Assembly: GCA_905181735.1 (NCBI GenBank)
Contig: CAJIYR010000007.1
Coordinates: 1-64,000, forward strand
Source of the DNA: an uncultured Hyphomicrobiales bacterium
GTDB lineage: Bacteria; Pseudomonadota; Alphaproteobacteria; Rhizobiales; TMED25
Reading direction: 5' to 3'
DNA length: 64,000 bases
The translations under genes and the position numbers were made by a program. The notes beneath the pieces were generated by a model, which had not been told where the DNA came from, searched no databases, and was given only the letters and a program-made list of their open reading frames with translations. Shown piece by piece: positions 1 through 12,452 of this stretch (its first letter is position 1; each line of letters opens with the position of its first letter).

Positions 1-197
1 TAAAAATTATTGGAATTGATTCAGTAAAAAAAGTTGCTAATAAAAAAGTTGCAGCAACATCAGAAGTTGCAAAAGTAGAAGTAGCGAAAGCAGCTGAAAA
101 AAAACCAGTAGTAAAAAAAGCAGTTGCTGAAAAAAAACCGGCAGTAAAAAAAGCAGTCGCAAAGAAAACACCGGCAAAAAAAGTTGACACTAAATAG
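1..197 (+). CDS. rplU: 50S ribosomal protein L21, C-terminal end (partial)
   Basis: The reading frame runs from position 3 to the TAG at 195-197 and its 5' part lies outside the window. The first visible residues, KIIGIDS, resemble the end of the L21 core, which normally finishes in a K-I-x-GI motif. About 55 residues follow, built from repeated Lys/Ala/Val blocks such as VVKKAVAEKKPAVKKAVAKK. Alanine-lysine tails occur on ribosomal proteins and probably contact rRNA (inference). The assignment rests on this short match and on rpmA, the usual L21 partner, starting 43 bases downstream. The core domain is not visible. Confidence 0.8.
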   Translation, partial: KIIGIDSVKKVANKKVAATSEVAKVEVAKAAEKKPVVKKAVAEKKPAVKKAVAKKTPAKKVDTK

Positions 198-240
198 GAT
201 AGATTTTATAAATAGATTTAAATTCTAAAGGATTATTATT

Positions 241-504
241 ATGGCACATAAAAAAGCAGGCGGATCATCGAGAAATGGAAGAGATTCAGCTGGAAGACGC
301 CTTGGTGTCAAAAAATATGGTGGTGAACTAGTAATACCTGGAAACATAATACTTAGACAAAGGGGAACGAAATGGCACCCCGGTGAAAATGTAGGTATGG
401 GGAAAGACCACACATTATTTTCTACTACAATTGGTAAAGTTAAGTTTCTTGGAAGCAAAAATGGTAGAAGCATAATAACTGTCATAGAAGATAGTAGTGT
501 CTAA
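241..504 (+). CDS. rpmA: 50S ribosomal protein L27
   Basis: An 87-residue protein beginning [24 protein letters not shown], the family signature, with the conserved [27 protein letters not shown] core. L27 is a large-subunit protein whose N-terminus reaches towards the peptidyl-transferase centre. The length is normal. There is no N-terminal pre-sequence of the Firmicutes type, so no processing is expected. It follows rplU in the near-universal rplU-rpmA order and obgE comes next, as in many bacteria. Confidence 0.98.
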   Translation: MAHKKAGGSSRNGRDSAGRRLGVKKYGGELVIPGNIILRQRGTKWHPGENVGMGKDHTLFSTTIGKVKFLGSKNGRSIITVIEDSSV

Positions 505-565
505 CGATTAACAAATCGTAAGAAAATAAATTAAGCTCCCATAATATAAATATAATAATTCTATT

Positions 566-634
566 AATATTTTAGAAATTATATGTCCTGTATAATGTCA
601 TAAATATTTTATAAATTATATATCCCGTATAATA
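566..634. repeat. Two tandem ~32-nt imperfect direct repeats with TATAAT boxes
   Basis: Positions 566-597 and 603-634 are near copies of each other, of the form aatatttta-aaattatat-tcc-gtataat, offset by 37 bases with about five differences. Each carries GTATAAT, which resembles an extended -10 promoter element. They fill the rpmA-obgE spacer upstream of the obgE start at 674. A duplicated promoter for obgE is the simplest reading. No convincing -35 box was identified in either copy, so promoter function is inference. Confidence 0.45.
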
Positions 635-658
635 GCGTATAAAATATTAACAGAATAA

Positions 659-2820
<2,162 letters not shown>

Positions 2821-2822
2821 TA

Positions 2823-4094
2823 ATGGATAATACAAACGATATAAAAATATTAATGGAATCTATCGGGAAAAAAGCCTCGTTAGCATCTAAAATTTTATCA
2901 AATACTACTGATAAAGAAAAAAATATAGCTTTAAGAAATATATCAAGCAATATTAGGCAAGATATAAATTATATTCTCAGTGAGAATAAAAAAGATTTAC
3001 AAAAAGCAGCACAGAATAATAAAGCAACTTCAATCATTGATAGATTAACATTAAATAGTGAAAAAATTGAATCGATAGCCTTAAGTATAGATAGTATTTC
3101 AAAACTAACAGATCCTGTTGGTAAAATATTATCAGAATGGGAACAGCCGAATGGCCTTTGCATCAAAAGAGTTACGATTCCAATAGGGGTAATTGGTATA
3201 ATTTACGAAAGTAGGCCAAATGTTACAGCTGACGCTGCCGCGCTTTGCCTAAAATCTGGAAATGCCTCTATATTAAGAGGTGGTTCAGATAGTTTTTATT
3301 CATGCCAAGCAATATATAATTCAATAAGAAAAGGTCTTTCACAGTCTAATCTATCAGAAGATTCTGTTCAATTTGTTCCAACTACAGATAGAAATGCAGT
3401 AGGATACATGTTGTCTGGATTAAATGAGAACATTGATGTAATAGTTCCACGTGGTGGAAAAAGTTTAGTGTCAAGAGTAAGAGAAGAAGCTAGAGTTCCT
3501 GTTTTTGGTCACCTTGAGGGAATTTGCCATGTATATATTCATAAATCTGCAGATCTTAAAAAAGCAATAGCCATTACGCTAAACTCTAAAATGAGAAGAC
3601 CTTCTATATGTGGCGCTGCTGAAACTTTGTTAATAGACAAATCAATAGCAAATAAATATCTGCCTCAAATAATAGAGGCTCTTGTTAATGAAGGATGTGA
3701 AATACGAGGCGATCAAGATGTTCAGGCTATTGATAATAGGGTTACCGATGTTTCAGATCTTGATTGGGATACAGAATACTTAGATGCCATAATATCGGTT
3801 AGAATTGTAAATGATGAAAATCAGGCGATAGATCATATTATGTTACATGGAACAGGTCATACCGAAGCAATTGTAACTGAAGACAAATCAGTTTCAGCAT
3901 ATTTTACAGAAAGGGTTGATAGCTCTATTGTTTTAATAAATGCTTCTACCCAGTTTGCAGATGGCGGTGAGTTTGGCTTTGGAGCAGAAATTGGCATATC
4001 CACAGGTAGATTGCATGCAAGAGGACCTATAGGAGTAGATCAATTAACCACATTTAAATATATTGTAACAGGGAATGGTCAATTAAGGCCATGA
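2823..4094 (+). CDS. proA: Gamma-glutamyl phosphate reductase
   Basis: It reduces gamma-glutamyl phosphate to glutamate semialdehyde in proline synthesis, after ProB. It is an aldehyde-dehydrogenase-fold protein with VTIPIGVIGIIYESRPNVTADAA, the catalytic-cysteine region SKMRRPSICGAAETLLI, and the C-terminal FGFGAEIGISTGRLHARGPIGVDQLTTFKYI block. The ORF track begins at 2817, but GGAGG at 2812-2816 would then touch the start codon. The ATG at 2823 has a 6-nt spacing and is preferred. nadD follows 13 nt after the stop. Confidence 0.97.
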   Translation: MDNTNDIKILMESIGKKASLASKILSNTTDKEKNIALRNISSNIRQDINYILSENKKDLQKAAQNNKATSIIDRLTLNSEKIESIALSIDSISKLTDPVGKILSEWEQPNGLCIKRVTIPIGVIGIIYESRPNVTADAAALCLKSGNASILRGGSDSFYSCQAIYNSIRKGLSQSNLSEDSVQFVPTTDRNAVGYMLSGLNENIDVIVPRGGKSLVSRVREEARVPVFGHLEGICHVYIHKSADLKKAIAITLNSKMRRPSICGAAETLLIDKSIANKYLPQIIEALVNEGCEIRGDQDVQAIDNRVTDVSDLDWDTEYLDAIISVRIVNDENQAIDHIMLHGTGHTEAIVTEDKSVSAYFTERVDSSIVLINASTQFADGGEFGFGAEIGISTGRLHARGPIGVDQLTTFKYIVTGNGQLRP

Positions 4095-4107
4095 GACATC
4101 AAAATAA

Positions 4108-4731
4108 ATGATTAGCAATAATACTGTTGAAAGATGGATTTCTAAGAATCCTCTCGACACAAATAAAGGACAAAAAATAGCATTACTAGGGGGATCCTTT
4201 AATCCTGCCCACTCAGGTCATGTCCAGATAAGCGAAATTGCTTTAAAAAAACTAAACCTTGATTATGTATGGTGGCTTGTAAGCCCAAGAAACCCAATAA
4301 AAAATTATGAAAATTTAATACCAATTGAGCAGAGAATAGAAAAAGCAAAGAATATTATATCAAATAAAAAAATCCTTGTTACAGACATAGAAAGAAAAAT
4401 AAATACAAAATATACGATAGATACTTTAAAATATCTTACAACAAGATATGGAGAGAGAAAATTTGTTTGGTTAATGGGAGCAGATAATCTTACAAATTTC
4501 CATCTATGGAAATCATGGAAAGAAATTGCTAAAATAATACCTATTGTAATTATAGACAGACCTGAATCGAGTTTAAAATCCTTAGCCTCATTAGCTGCCA
4601 ATTATTTAAGACAATACAGACTTGATGAAGCAGATTCAAATTATTTGATTCACAAGAAATTGCCTGCTTGGATATTTATCCACGATCAACTGAATGGAAT
4701 ATCATCAACTGAAATAAGAAATAAGAAATAA
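4108..4731 (+). CDS. nadD: Nicotinate-nucleotide adenylyltransferase
   Basis: A 207-residue nucleotidyltransferase making deamido-NAD from nicotinate mononucleotide and ATP. It carries the family motif GGSFNPAHSGH (residues 28-38), whose HxGH histidines bind the ATP phosphates, the WLMGADNLTNFHLWKSW segment, and the C-terminal SSTEIRNK motif (the ISSTxIR signature). Its place between proA and rsfS is the standard alphaproteobacterial order. The length is normal. Confidence 0.96.
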   Translation: MISNNTVERWISKNPLDTNKGQKIALLGGSFNPAHSGHVQISEIALKKLNLDYVWWLVSPRNPIKNYENLIPIEQRIEKAKNIISNKKILVTDIERKINTKYTIDTLKYLTTRYGERKFVWLMGADNLTNFHLWKSWKEIAKIIPIVIIDRPESSLKSLASLAANYLRQYRLDEADSNYLIHKKLPAWIFIHDQLNGISSTEIRNKK

Positions 4732-4793
4732 ATTTCACATTCTTAATTATTTATTGCTATAAAGAATTATAAATCATATTTTTGAAAGTCATA

Positions 4794-5141
4794 ATGAAAA
4801 AAATAACAACACTAATTATTGAAACTTTAGACGACCTTAAAGCAGAAGATATAATAGAGATCGATACTTCTAGAGAAAGCTCCTTGACTGACTGTGTTAT
4901 AATTACAACTGGCAGGTCTAGCAGACATGTAAATTCTATTTCTCATAACATCAGCGAAGAGTTAAAAAAACATGGTTATAAAGATATCAAAATGGAAGGA
5001 ATGCCATCTTGTGATTGGGTTTTAATCGATGCTGGGGATATTATTATTAATGTTTTTCGTCCAGAAGTAAGGGATTTTTATAATATTGAAAAAATCTGGA
5101 CAAGCAATTTAACCAGGCATGAATTATCTGAGTTAACATAA
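4794..5141 (+). CDS. rsfS: Ribosome silencing factor RsfS
   Basis: A protein of about 115 residues of the Iojap/RsfS family, which binds L14 and blocks subunit joining in starved cells. The conserved core is present: DIIEIDTSRESSLTDCVIITTGRSSRHVNSIS, GMPSCDWVLIDAGDIIINVFRPEVRDFYNIEKIW. The ORF track opens at a TTG (4782). The in-frame ATG at 4794 (MKKITTLI) is the more likely start, though no strong ribosome-binding site is visible for either. It lies between nadD and rlmH as expected. Confidence 0.94.
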   Translation: MKKITTLIIETLDDLKAEDIIEIDTSRESSLTDCVIITTGRSSRHVNSISHNISEELKKHGYKDIKMEGMPSCDWVLIDAGDIIINVFRPEVRDFYNIEKIWTSNLTRHELSELT

Positions 5142-5152
5142 AGGGAACTGCT

Positions 5153-5638
5153 TTGAAATTTGAAATTTTAGCCGTAAGTAAAATACGGGATGAAATATAC
5201 AAAAATATATCAAATGATTATAAAAAAAAAATTATTCATCTGGGAAAAAATATCGGACTTAAAAATTTTGAAATAATTGAAATAAATAAATCAACAGACA
5301 TTAATGCAACCTCAAGAAAAGTAAAAGAAGCTGAATTAATGCTCAATTTTTTAAAAAAAAATAAAACAACTATCATAGCCCTAGATGAAAATGGCGTAAA
5401 TATGTCTAGTCAGAGCTTTTCAGATACTATAAAAAAAGTGACAACTTCACAAAATAATAATGTAATCTTTATTATTGGTGGACCAGACGGATTAGACAGC
5501 AGCATAATTAAAAAAGCAGATATTTCTATTGCTTTTGGTGCTTTTACTTGGCCACATAAAATTGCAAGAATCCTTCTACAAGAACAAATCTATCGTGCAA
5601 TTTCTATCATTTGCAATCATCCTTATCACAGAATATAA
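5153..5638 (+). CDS. rlmH: 23S rRNA pseudouridine-1915 N3-methyltransferase
   Basis: A 161-residue SPOUT methyltransferase that modifies helix 69 of 23S rRNA. The SAM-binding knot region FIIGGPDGL and the C-terminal FTWPHKIARILLQEQIYRAISIICNHPYHR are diagnostic. The family usually has GGxxG and GxPYH; here the latter reads NHPYH. The only start that preserves the conserved first strand (MKFEILAVSKI) is TTG at 5153, with AAGGGA eight bases upstream, so a TTG start is likely. It follows rsfS by 11 nt. Confidence 0.94.
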   Translation: MKFEILAVSKIRDEIYKNISNDYKKKIIHLGKNIGLKNFEIIEINKSTDINATSRKVKEAELMLNFLKKNKTTIIALDENGVNMSSQSFSDTIKKVTTSQNNNVIFIIGGPDGLDSSIIKKADISIAFGAFTWPHKIARILLQEQIYRAISIICNHPYHRI

Positions 5639-5666
5639 TGAAATAAAGAAAATTGAAGTATTATTG

Positions 5667-6902
5667 ATGAAAAAAAATATATTACATCGTTTAACCCTGT
5701 TTATATGTGCTCTTATTTTTTACGTATGCGCATATATTCCAATAGTCGTAGCAAAAGAAAATACAAAAACGACTTATGACCTTTTTGAGTTATTTGCTCA
5801 TGTTTTTGAGACAGTCAACAATGACTATATAGAAAAACCTAACGAAGAAGAGCTAATACATGCGGCAATTAATGGAATGCTTAATTCCTTAGATCCTTAT
5901 TCAAATTATTTATCCGAAAAAGATTTTTCAGATATGCAAATTGATACAAAAGGTGCCTTTGGGGGTTTAGGACTAGAGGTAACACTGCATGAAAATGGAC
6001 TAGTGCAAGTCATCAGCCCTATTGACGACACACCCGCTTCTAAGGCTGGAATTATTGCAGGAGACTTTATCACACACGTAGATGGCGAGGAAGTATTTGG
6101 TATGTCACTTGGAGAAGCAGTCGGAAAAATGCGAGGTTACATTAATACCAGAATTAATCTTACCATATATAGAGATTCTATAAAAGAAGTGATGAATTTT
6201 GAAATAATAAGAGGCGTTATAAAAATTACTCCGGTTAAATCAGAAATTATCGATAATATTGGGTATATAAGAATTAGTACATTCAGTGAAATAACAAATA
6301 GCACCTTGGCTAAAGCAATTCATTCTATGCAAAAAGAGCTTAATGGCAAAATTATTGGTTACATTCTTGATTTAAGAAATAATCCAGGTGGCTTACTTGA
6401 TGAGGCAATAAAAGTTTCTGACAGCTTCTTGAATAAAGGCGAAATTGTTTCAACGAGAGACCGTGATAACAGTAATATTACATCCTATTATGCAAAAAAA
6501 GGCGATGTAACTAACGATAAACCAATTGTCGTTATCATAAATAAAGGCAGCGCATCAGCATCGGAAATTGTCGCAGGCGCACTAAGAGATAACGATCGTG
6601 CAACGATAATTGGAACCAAGTCATATGGCAAGGGATCTGTTCAGACGGTAATGCCCTTAGGGAGAGGGAACGGCGCTATGAAGTTAACAACGTCACACTA
6701 TTATACGCCATCAGGAAAATCCATCCAAACCATAGGAATTAAACCGCATTATGAGATCGAAAGAGAAGAAGCTAAAGCTCTCAGAGAAACAAACCAAGTA
6801 GAAGAAAATTTGAACAAATCATTATATAATAAAAATGATAATCAAATTAAATTTGCTATTAAACTAATTACAGCTAGGATTATGAGGAAATATGATTATT
6901 GA
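5667..6902 (+). CDS. ctpA: Carboxy-terminal processing protease (S41)
   Basis: A periplasmic serine protease of about 411 residues. The ORF track begins at 5529 inside rlmH. The ATG at 5667 gives a proper signal sequence (MKKNILHRLTLFICALIFYVCAYIPIVVAKE). A PDZ domain (GGLGLEVTLHENGLVQVISPIDDTPASKAGIIAGDFI) precedes the S41 catalytic core with the nucleophile in KGSASASEIVAGALRD and the general-base lysine in GTKSYGKGSVQT. Many alphaproteobacteria place a murein-hydrolase activator (EnvC type) before this gene; it is absent here. The 3' end overlaps rppH by 11 nt. Confidence 0.94.
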   Translation: MKKNILHRLTLFICALIFYVCAYIPIVVAKENTKTTYDLFELFAHVFETVNNDYIEKPNEEELIHAAINGMLNSLDPYSNYLSEKDFSDMQIDTKGAFGGLGLEVTLHENGLVQVISPIDDTPASKAGIIAGDFITHVDGEEVFGMSLGEAVGKMRGYINTRINLTIYRDSIKEVMNFEIIRGVIKITPVKSEIIDNIGYIRISTFSEITNSTLAKAIHSMQKELNGKIIGYILDLRNNPGGLLDEAIKVSDSFLNKGEIVSTRDRDNSNITSYYAKKGDVTNDKPIVVIINKGSASASEIVAGALRDNDRATIIGTKSYGKGSVQTVMPLGRGNGAMKLTTSHYYTPSGKSIQTIGIKPHYEIEREEAKALRETNQVEENLNKSLYNKNDNQIKFAIKLITARIMRKYDY

Positions 6903-7395
6903 AAGTGAGAATTATAGACCGTGCGTTGGGGCAATGATATTAAATACAAATGGTTTGGTATGGGTTGGAAAAAGAATCAGTAAAGTCGGTAGCATTAACC
7001 CTGACCTACTATGGCAAATGCCCCAAGGAGGCATTGAAATCAACGAAGAGCCAGAACAGGCTGTCTATAGAGAAATATTAGAAGAAACTGGCATAAGTTC
7101 AGTAAATATAAAATGTACATCAAGCAACTGGTATCAATATAAACTTCCTAAAGATATTCTTGACATAACATTTGCTGGTAAGTATGTAGGACAAACTCAA
7201 AAATGGTTCCTCCTTGAATTCGAAGGTAAAGACACTGAAATCAATATCATACCGCCAACTGCAAGTGATCATAAACAAGAATTTTCAGAGTGGAAATGGA
7301 TTGATCCTAAGGACTTGGTAAATATTGTTGTTCCATTTAAAATTAAAACATACAAAAATGTAATAAATGAATTTAAAGATACTCTTCGGCTATAA
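6892..7395 (+). CDS. rppH: RNA pyrophosphohydrolase (Nudix)
   Basis: A 167-residue Nudix hydrolase. The Nudix box GGIEINEEPEQAVYREILEETGI (residues 46-68) matches GX5EX7REUXEEXGU exactly. The N-terminal YRPCVGAMILNTNGLVWVGKR and the WQMPQGGI context are typical of RppH/IalA enzymes, which remove pyrophosphate from mRNA 5' ends and start decay. Alphaproteobacterial rppH is often next to ctpA, as here, with an 11-nt overlap suggesting coupling. It converges on atpC with six bases between stops. Confidence 0.93.
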   Translation: MIIESENYRPCVGAMILNTNGLVWVGKRISKVGSINPDLLWQMPQGGIEINEEPEQAVYREILEETGISSVNIKCTSSNWYQYKLPKDILDITFAGKYVGQTQKWFLLEFEGKDTEINIIPPTASDHKQEFSEWKWIDPKDLVNIVVPFKIKTYKNVINEFKDTLRL

Positions 7396-7401
7396 CTATT
7401 A

Positions 7402-7803
7402 TTACAGTATGTTTTGAATTTCTTTTAATTGATCAACTTTTTCTTGAAACCTTCGTTTTGTAATATCATTATCAGAGGCGATAATTTCAGCTTCTGAATT
7501 TTTGATCATTTCATCAAGAAACCCATTACTTAACTCATCTCTTAAAATAGCATTTTCTGCAAGAATAGTTAAACCTTTACTAGAGACATCAGCAAAACCT
7601 CCTAAGACAAAATAATCAACTGAATTAGCATTGTCATCTTCAACAATAGTTAAGATACCTGGTTTTAAAGATGATATTACTGGAGCGTGCCCAGATAGAA
7701 CTGTAAAAGCCCCTTCCGATCCCGGGACTATCACTTCTTGCACTTCTTTAGAAAGAATTAAATTCTCAGGAGATACAAATTCAAATATAAATTTTTCAGT
7801 CAT
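7402..7803 (-). CDS. atpC: F1 ATP synthase epsilon subunit
   Basis: A 133-residue epsilon subunit, last gene of the atpHAGDC operon. The beta-sandwich domain is visible (FEFVSPENLILSKEVQEVIVPGSEGAFTVLSGHAPVISSLKPGILTI), followed by a short helical C-terminus typical of the family. It regulates the rotary motor as part of the central stalk. It begins 23 nt after atpD. Fo genes are not in this window, which is normal for alphaproteobacteria, where F1 and Fo operons are separate. Confidence 0.96.
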   Translation of the reverse strand: MTEKFIFEFVSPENLILSKEVQEVIVPGSEGAFTVLSGHAPVISSLKPGILTIVEDDNANSVDYFVLGGFADVSSKGLTILAENAILRDELSNGFLDEMIKNSEAEIIASDNDITKRRFQEKVDQLKEIQNIL

Positions 7804-7826
7804 ATTTTCTTCACATTATTTTGATG

Positions 7827-9263
<1,437 letters not shown>

Positions 9264-9272
9264 TCATTAATT

Positions 9273-10166
9273 TTATATAGCTTCTGCACCAGAAATAATT
9301 TCTATCAACTCTTTTGTAATAATCGCCTGACGTGTCCTATTATATAGGAGGGTTAGTTTTTCGATCATATCACCAGCATTCCTTGTCGCGTTATCCATCG
9401 CAGACATCCTGGATCCTTGTTCGCTCGCAGCATTTTCTAATAAAGCTTGGAATAACTGCATATTAATATTTAATGGAAGTAATGCTTCCATAACTTCAGT
9501 TTCTTCAGGTTCATAATCATATATTACATTTTCTTTTTTAACTTCATCACCCTCAGCTATAAACGATTCCTCAATCTGCAAGGGTATAATCTTTTGTCCA
9601 ACCGGTACTTGTTCCATAACCGACTTAAATTTTGCAAAATATAACGTACAAACATCGAACTCTTCTGAATCAAACATCCTGATAACTTTTTTGCCAATAT
9701 CTTCAGCATCTGAATATCCAATATACTTCAAATGTTTAAGAGATATCATGTCAATTATATCATCAGCATGTTGTCTTTTGAGTAAATCAAATCCTTTTTT
9801 ACCAATACAAAGTATTTTGATTTTTTTACCTTCTTCTTTCAATAATTTCGCATCTAACTTTGCTTTTTTTACAATATTTGAATTAAATGCACCGCATAAT
9901 CCTCTATCAGACGTCGCAACAATTAATAAATGAGTATCACTCTTACCATTACCAATCATTAAAGCTGGAGCATTTGTAGAGTCCTTAACAGAGCTAACAA
10001 GATTATCCATAACATCTGCCATACGGTCCGCATACGGTCTAGCAGACTGAGCATGATCTTGAGCTCTTTTCAGCTTAGCTGCTGCAACCATCTGCATAGC
10101 ACGTGTAATCTTTTGTGTGGCTTTAACGCTCGTTTGCCTGCTTTTTAATTCTTTTAAATTTGGCAC
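9273..10166 (-). CDS. atpG: F1 ATP synthase gamma subunit
   Basis: A 297-residue central rotor shaft. The N-terminal coiled coil (MPNLKELKSRQTSVKATQKITRAMQMVAAAKLKRAQ) and the C-terminal coiled coil (ASEQGSRMSAMDNATRNAGDMIEKLTLLYNRTRQAIITKELIEIISGAEAI) are the family hallmarks, along with SDRGLCGAFNSNI in the Rossmann-like domain. It lies between atpA and atpD with short spacers (12 and 15-18 nt). Confidence 0.98.
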   Translation of the reverse strand: MPNLKELKSRQTSVKATQKITRAMQMVAAAKLKRAQDHAQSARPYADRMADVMDNLVSSVKDSTNAPALMIGNGKSDTHLLIVATSDRGLCGAFNSNIVKKAKLDAKLLKEEGKKIKILCIGKKGFDLLKRQHADDIIDMISLKHLKYIGYSDAEDIGKKVIRMFDSEEFDVCTLYFAKFKSVMEQVPVGQKIIPLQIEESFIAEGDEVKKENVIYDYEPEETEVMEALLPLNINMQLFQALLENAASEQGSRMSAMDNATRNAGDMIEKLTLLYNRTRQAIITKELIEIISGAEAI

Positions 10167-10178
10167 CTAAATTTACCT

Positions 10179-11708
10179 TTATACAAATGAAGAAGTGTAA
10201 TCTTCTACAACAGTTTTAAGTTTTGCCTCTGTATCTTTGGATAGTTGCTTTTCGTCTAATATAGCATTCATAATATCACTATGACTTGCATTTAATAGCT
10301 TCAAAAGATCTGTTTCATATCTATTGATATCGCGGACTTCTATTTTATCTAAATATCCATTAACAGCTGCATAAAGTGATGAAACTTGCTCAGCTATATT
10401 TAAGGGAGAAAATTGCGCTTGTTTAAGTAATTCTGTTAATCTTGCGCCTCTTGCCAACAACTGTTGTGTTGTAGCATCAAGGTCAGAACCAAATTGAGCA
10501 AAAGCTGCCATCTCACGGTACTGAGCGAGCTCGCCTTTTATTTTACCTGCAACTTGCTTCATCGCTTTAACTTGAGCCGCTGATCCAACCCTACTAACCG
10601 ACAAACCAACATTAACAGCAGGTCTAATACCTTGATAAAAAAGATCTGTTTCTAAGAATATCTGACCATCTGTAATTGAAATAACATTAGTCGGAATATA
10701 TGCAGAAACATCATTTGCTTGTGTTTCAATTATTGGTAATGCTGTTAAAGATCCCGAACCGTTATCTTCATTTAATTTTGCAGCTCGTTCAAGTAAACGT
10801 GAGTGAAGATAAAACACATCTCCAGGATACGCTTCTCTTCCTGGCGGCCTTCTTAATAGCAGTGACATTTGCCTATAGGCTACAGCCTGTTTTGAAAGAT
10901 CATCATATATGATAAGGGAGTGCATACCGTTATCTCTAAAATATTCGCCCATTGTACATCCTGTAAAAGGTGCTAAAAATTGTAATGGAGCGGGATCAGA
11001 TGCTGTAGCAGCAACAACAATCGTATATTCTAAAGCTCCGTTGTCTTCAAGCAACTTAACAAATTGTGCTACTGATGATCTTTTTTGACCTATCGCAACA
11101 TAGACGCAATAAAGTTTTTCATTTTCATTGCTACTTTCATTTATTTTTTTCTGATTAAGAATTGCATCCAGTGCAATAGCTGTTTTTCCTGTTTGTCTAT
11201 CGCCAATGATTAACTCTCTCTGCCCTCTGCCAACTGGGATCAGAGCATCGATTGCCTTTAAACCTGTTTGCATTGGTTCATGAACTGACTTACGCGGCAT
11301 AATACCAGGAGCCTTTACATCAACCCGTTTATTAATCTTTGATTTTAGAGGTCCTTTACCATCTATTGGATTGCCTAATCCATCAACAACTCTTCCTAAA
11401 AGCTCTTTACCAACAGGAACTTCAACAATTGTTCCTGTTCGTTTAACAATATCACCCTCATGAATTTCTCTATCATCACCAAACAAAACAATACCAACAT
11501 TATCTATTTCTAGATTTAATGCCATACCTTTAATCCCGTTTGGAAATTCTACCATTTCACCTGCTTGGACATTATCCAAACCATATACGCGCGCGATACC
11601 ATCTCCAACAGATAAAACTTGACCAACCTCAGACACCTCAGCCTCTGATCCAAATCCTTTTATTTGCTCTTTCAAGACAGCTGAAATCTCTGCAACTTTA
11701 ATATCCAT
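10179..11708 (-). CDS. atpA: F1 ATP synthase alpha subunit
   Basis: A 509-residue non-catalytic nucleotide-binding subunit. It has the P-loop [13 protein letters not shown], the [49 protein letters not shown] block, and the C-terminal [17 protein letters not shown]. The ORF track starts at a TTG (11711). The following ATG at 11708 gives [13 protein letters not shown], the usual alphaproteobacterial N-terminus, and shares its A with the TGA of atpH, so translation is coupled by a TGATG overlap. Confidence 0.98.
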   Translation of the reverse strand: MDIKVAEISAVLKEQIKGFGSEAEVSEVGQVLSVGDGIARVYGLDNVQAGEMVEFPNGIKGMALNLEIDNVGIVLFGDDREIHEGDIVKRTGTIVEVPVGKELLGRVVDGLGNPIDGKGPLKSKINKRVDVKAPGIMPRKSVHEPMQTGLKAIDALIPVGRGQRELIIGDRQTGKTAIALDAILNQKKINESSNENEKLYCVYVAIGQKRSSVAQFVKLLEDNGALEYTIVVAATASDPAPLQFLAPFTGCTMGEYFRDNGMHSLIIYDDLSKQAVAYRQMSLLLRRPPGREAYPGDVFYLHSRLLERAAKLNEDNGSGSLTALPIIETQANDVSAYIPTNVISITDGQIFLETDLFYQGIRPAVNVGLSVSRVGSAAQVKAMKQVAGKIKGELAQYREMAAFAQFGSDLDATTQQLLARGARLTELLKQAQFSPLNIAEQVSSLYAAVNGYLDKIEVRDINRYETDLLKLLNASHSDIMNAILDEKQLSKDTEAKLKTVVEDYTSSFV

Positions 11709-12268
11709 CAACTTACACCTTTCATAGCGATTTTTATGTTATTTAATTTAGTTTCTAATGAATTATCAATCATTTGTGATCCTACTTTTACAATTAACCC
11801 ACCGAGTAATTTCGGGTCTGTTTCTAAATCCAATTTGATATTCTTCCCAATCATTTCTTTTAAATTCTTTGTTAATTTATCTATTTGTGATTTATTTAAA
11901 TCTTCTGCAGAAACAATACTAGCGATTACTTCTCCAGAATGTATGGCTAATAGCCTATGAAATGCTGCAACTATGTAATTAATTGAGTTTATTCTTCTAT
12001 TCTGAATAAGTAAGCCAATAAATTTAGAAATTAGTTCATTAACTTTCATCTTTTTTAATATTGCATTTATTGCATCGGATTGTTCTTTTTGAGAATACAT
12101 CGGGCTATTAACTAATCTGGACAAATCATCACTATTGTCAACAGCTTTAAGAAAACCATCCAGGTCTTTACTAACGGAATCCATCGAATTCTCTTCTTCT
12201 GCTAATTGAAACAGTGCCTTAGCATAGCGATTTGCTGCTTCCGGTATTGATTGATCTTTGCTTTTCAC
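11708..12268 (-). CDS. atpH: F1 ATP synthase delta subunit
   Basis: A 186-residue peripheral-stalk subunit joining F1 to Fo. The N-terminal helical domain begins [29 protein letters not shown], and the C-terminal strand region [34 protein letters not shown] is characteristic. It is the first gene of the operon, with 184 nt of spacer upstream, where the promoter for atpHAGDC should lie. The start ATG is the one in the track; no obvious alternative exists nearby. Confidence 0.96.
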   Translation of the reverse strand: MKSKDQSIPEAANRYAKALFQLAEEENSMDSVSKDLDGFLKAVDNSDDLSRLVNSPMYSQKEQSDAINAILKKMKVNELISKFIGLLIQNRRINSINYIVAAFHRLLAIHSGEVIASIVSAEDLNKSQIDKLTKNLKEMIGKNIKLDLETDPKLLGGLIVKVGSQMIDNSLETKLNNIKIAMKGVS

Positions 12269-12324
12269 TTAAGCAGCCCTTTTTAAAATAAAATGCTTAA
12301 AACTTATTCTATGTTAGTAATAAA

Positions 12325-12345
12325 ATCTTGAACATATTTCAAGAT
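12325..12345. promoter_or_regulatory. 8-bp inverted repeat upstream of atpH
   Basis: The sequence ATCTTGAA-CATAT-TTCAAGAT is a perfect 8-bp inverted repeat with a 5-nt centre, located 57-77 bases before the atpH start on the template for that operon. It could be an operator or a short leader hairpin. No known binding consensus is recognised, and no regulator is encoded nearby. Confidence 0.35.
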
Positions 12346-12452
12346 AAATTTAATAAATATTCATATCAATTAACACAGGTATTTATCTTACGCAATATAA
12401 TGATTGCATCTTTCAACAAAGAACAACATAATCTTCGATTTTTTTATTAAAA

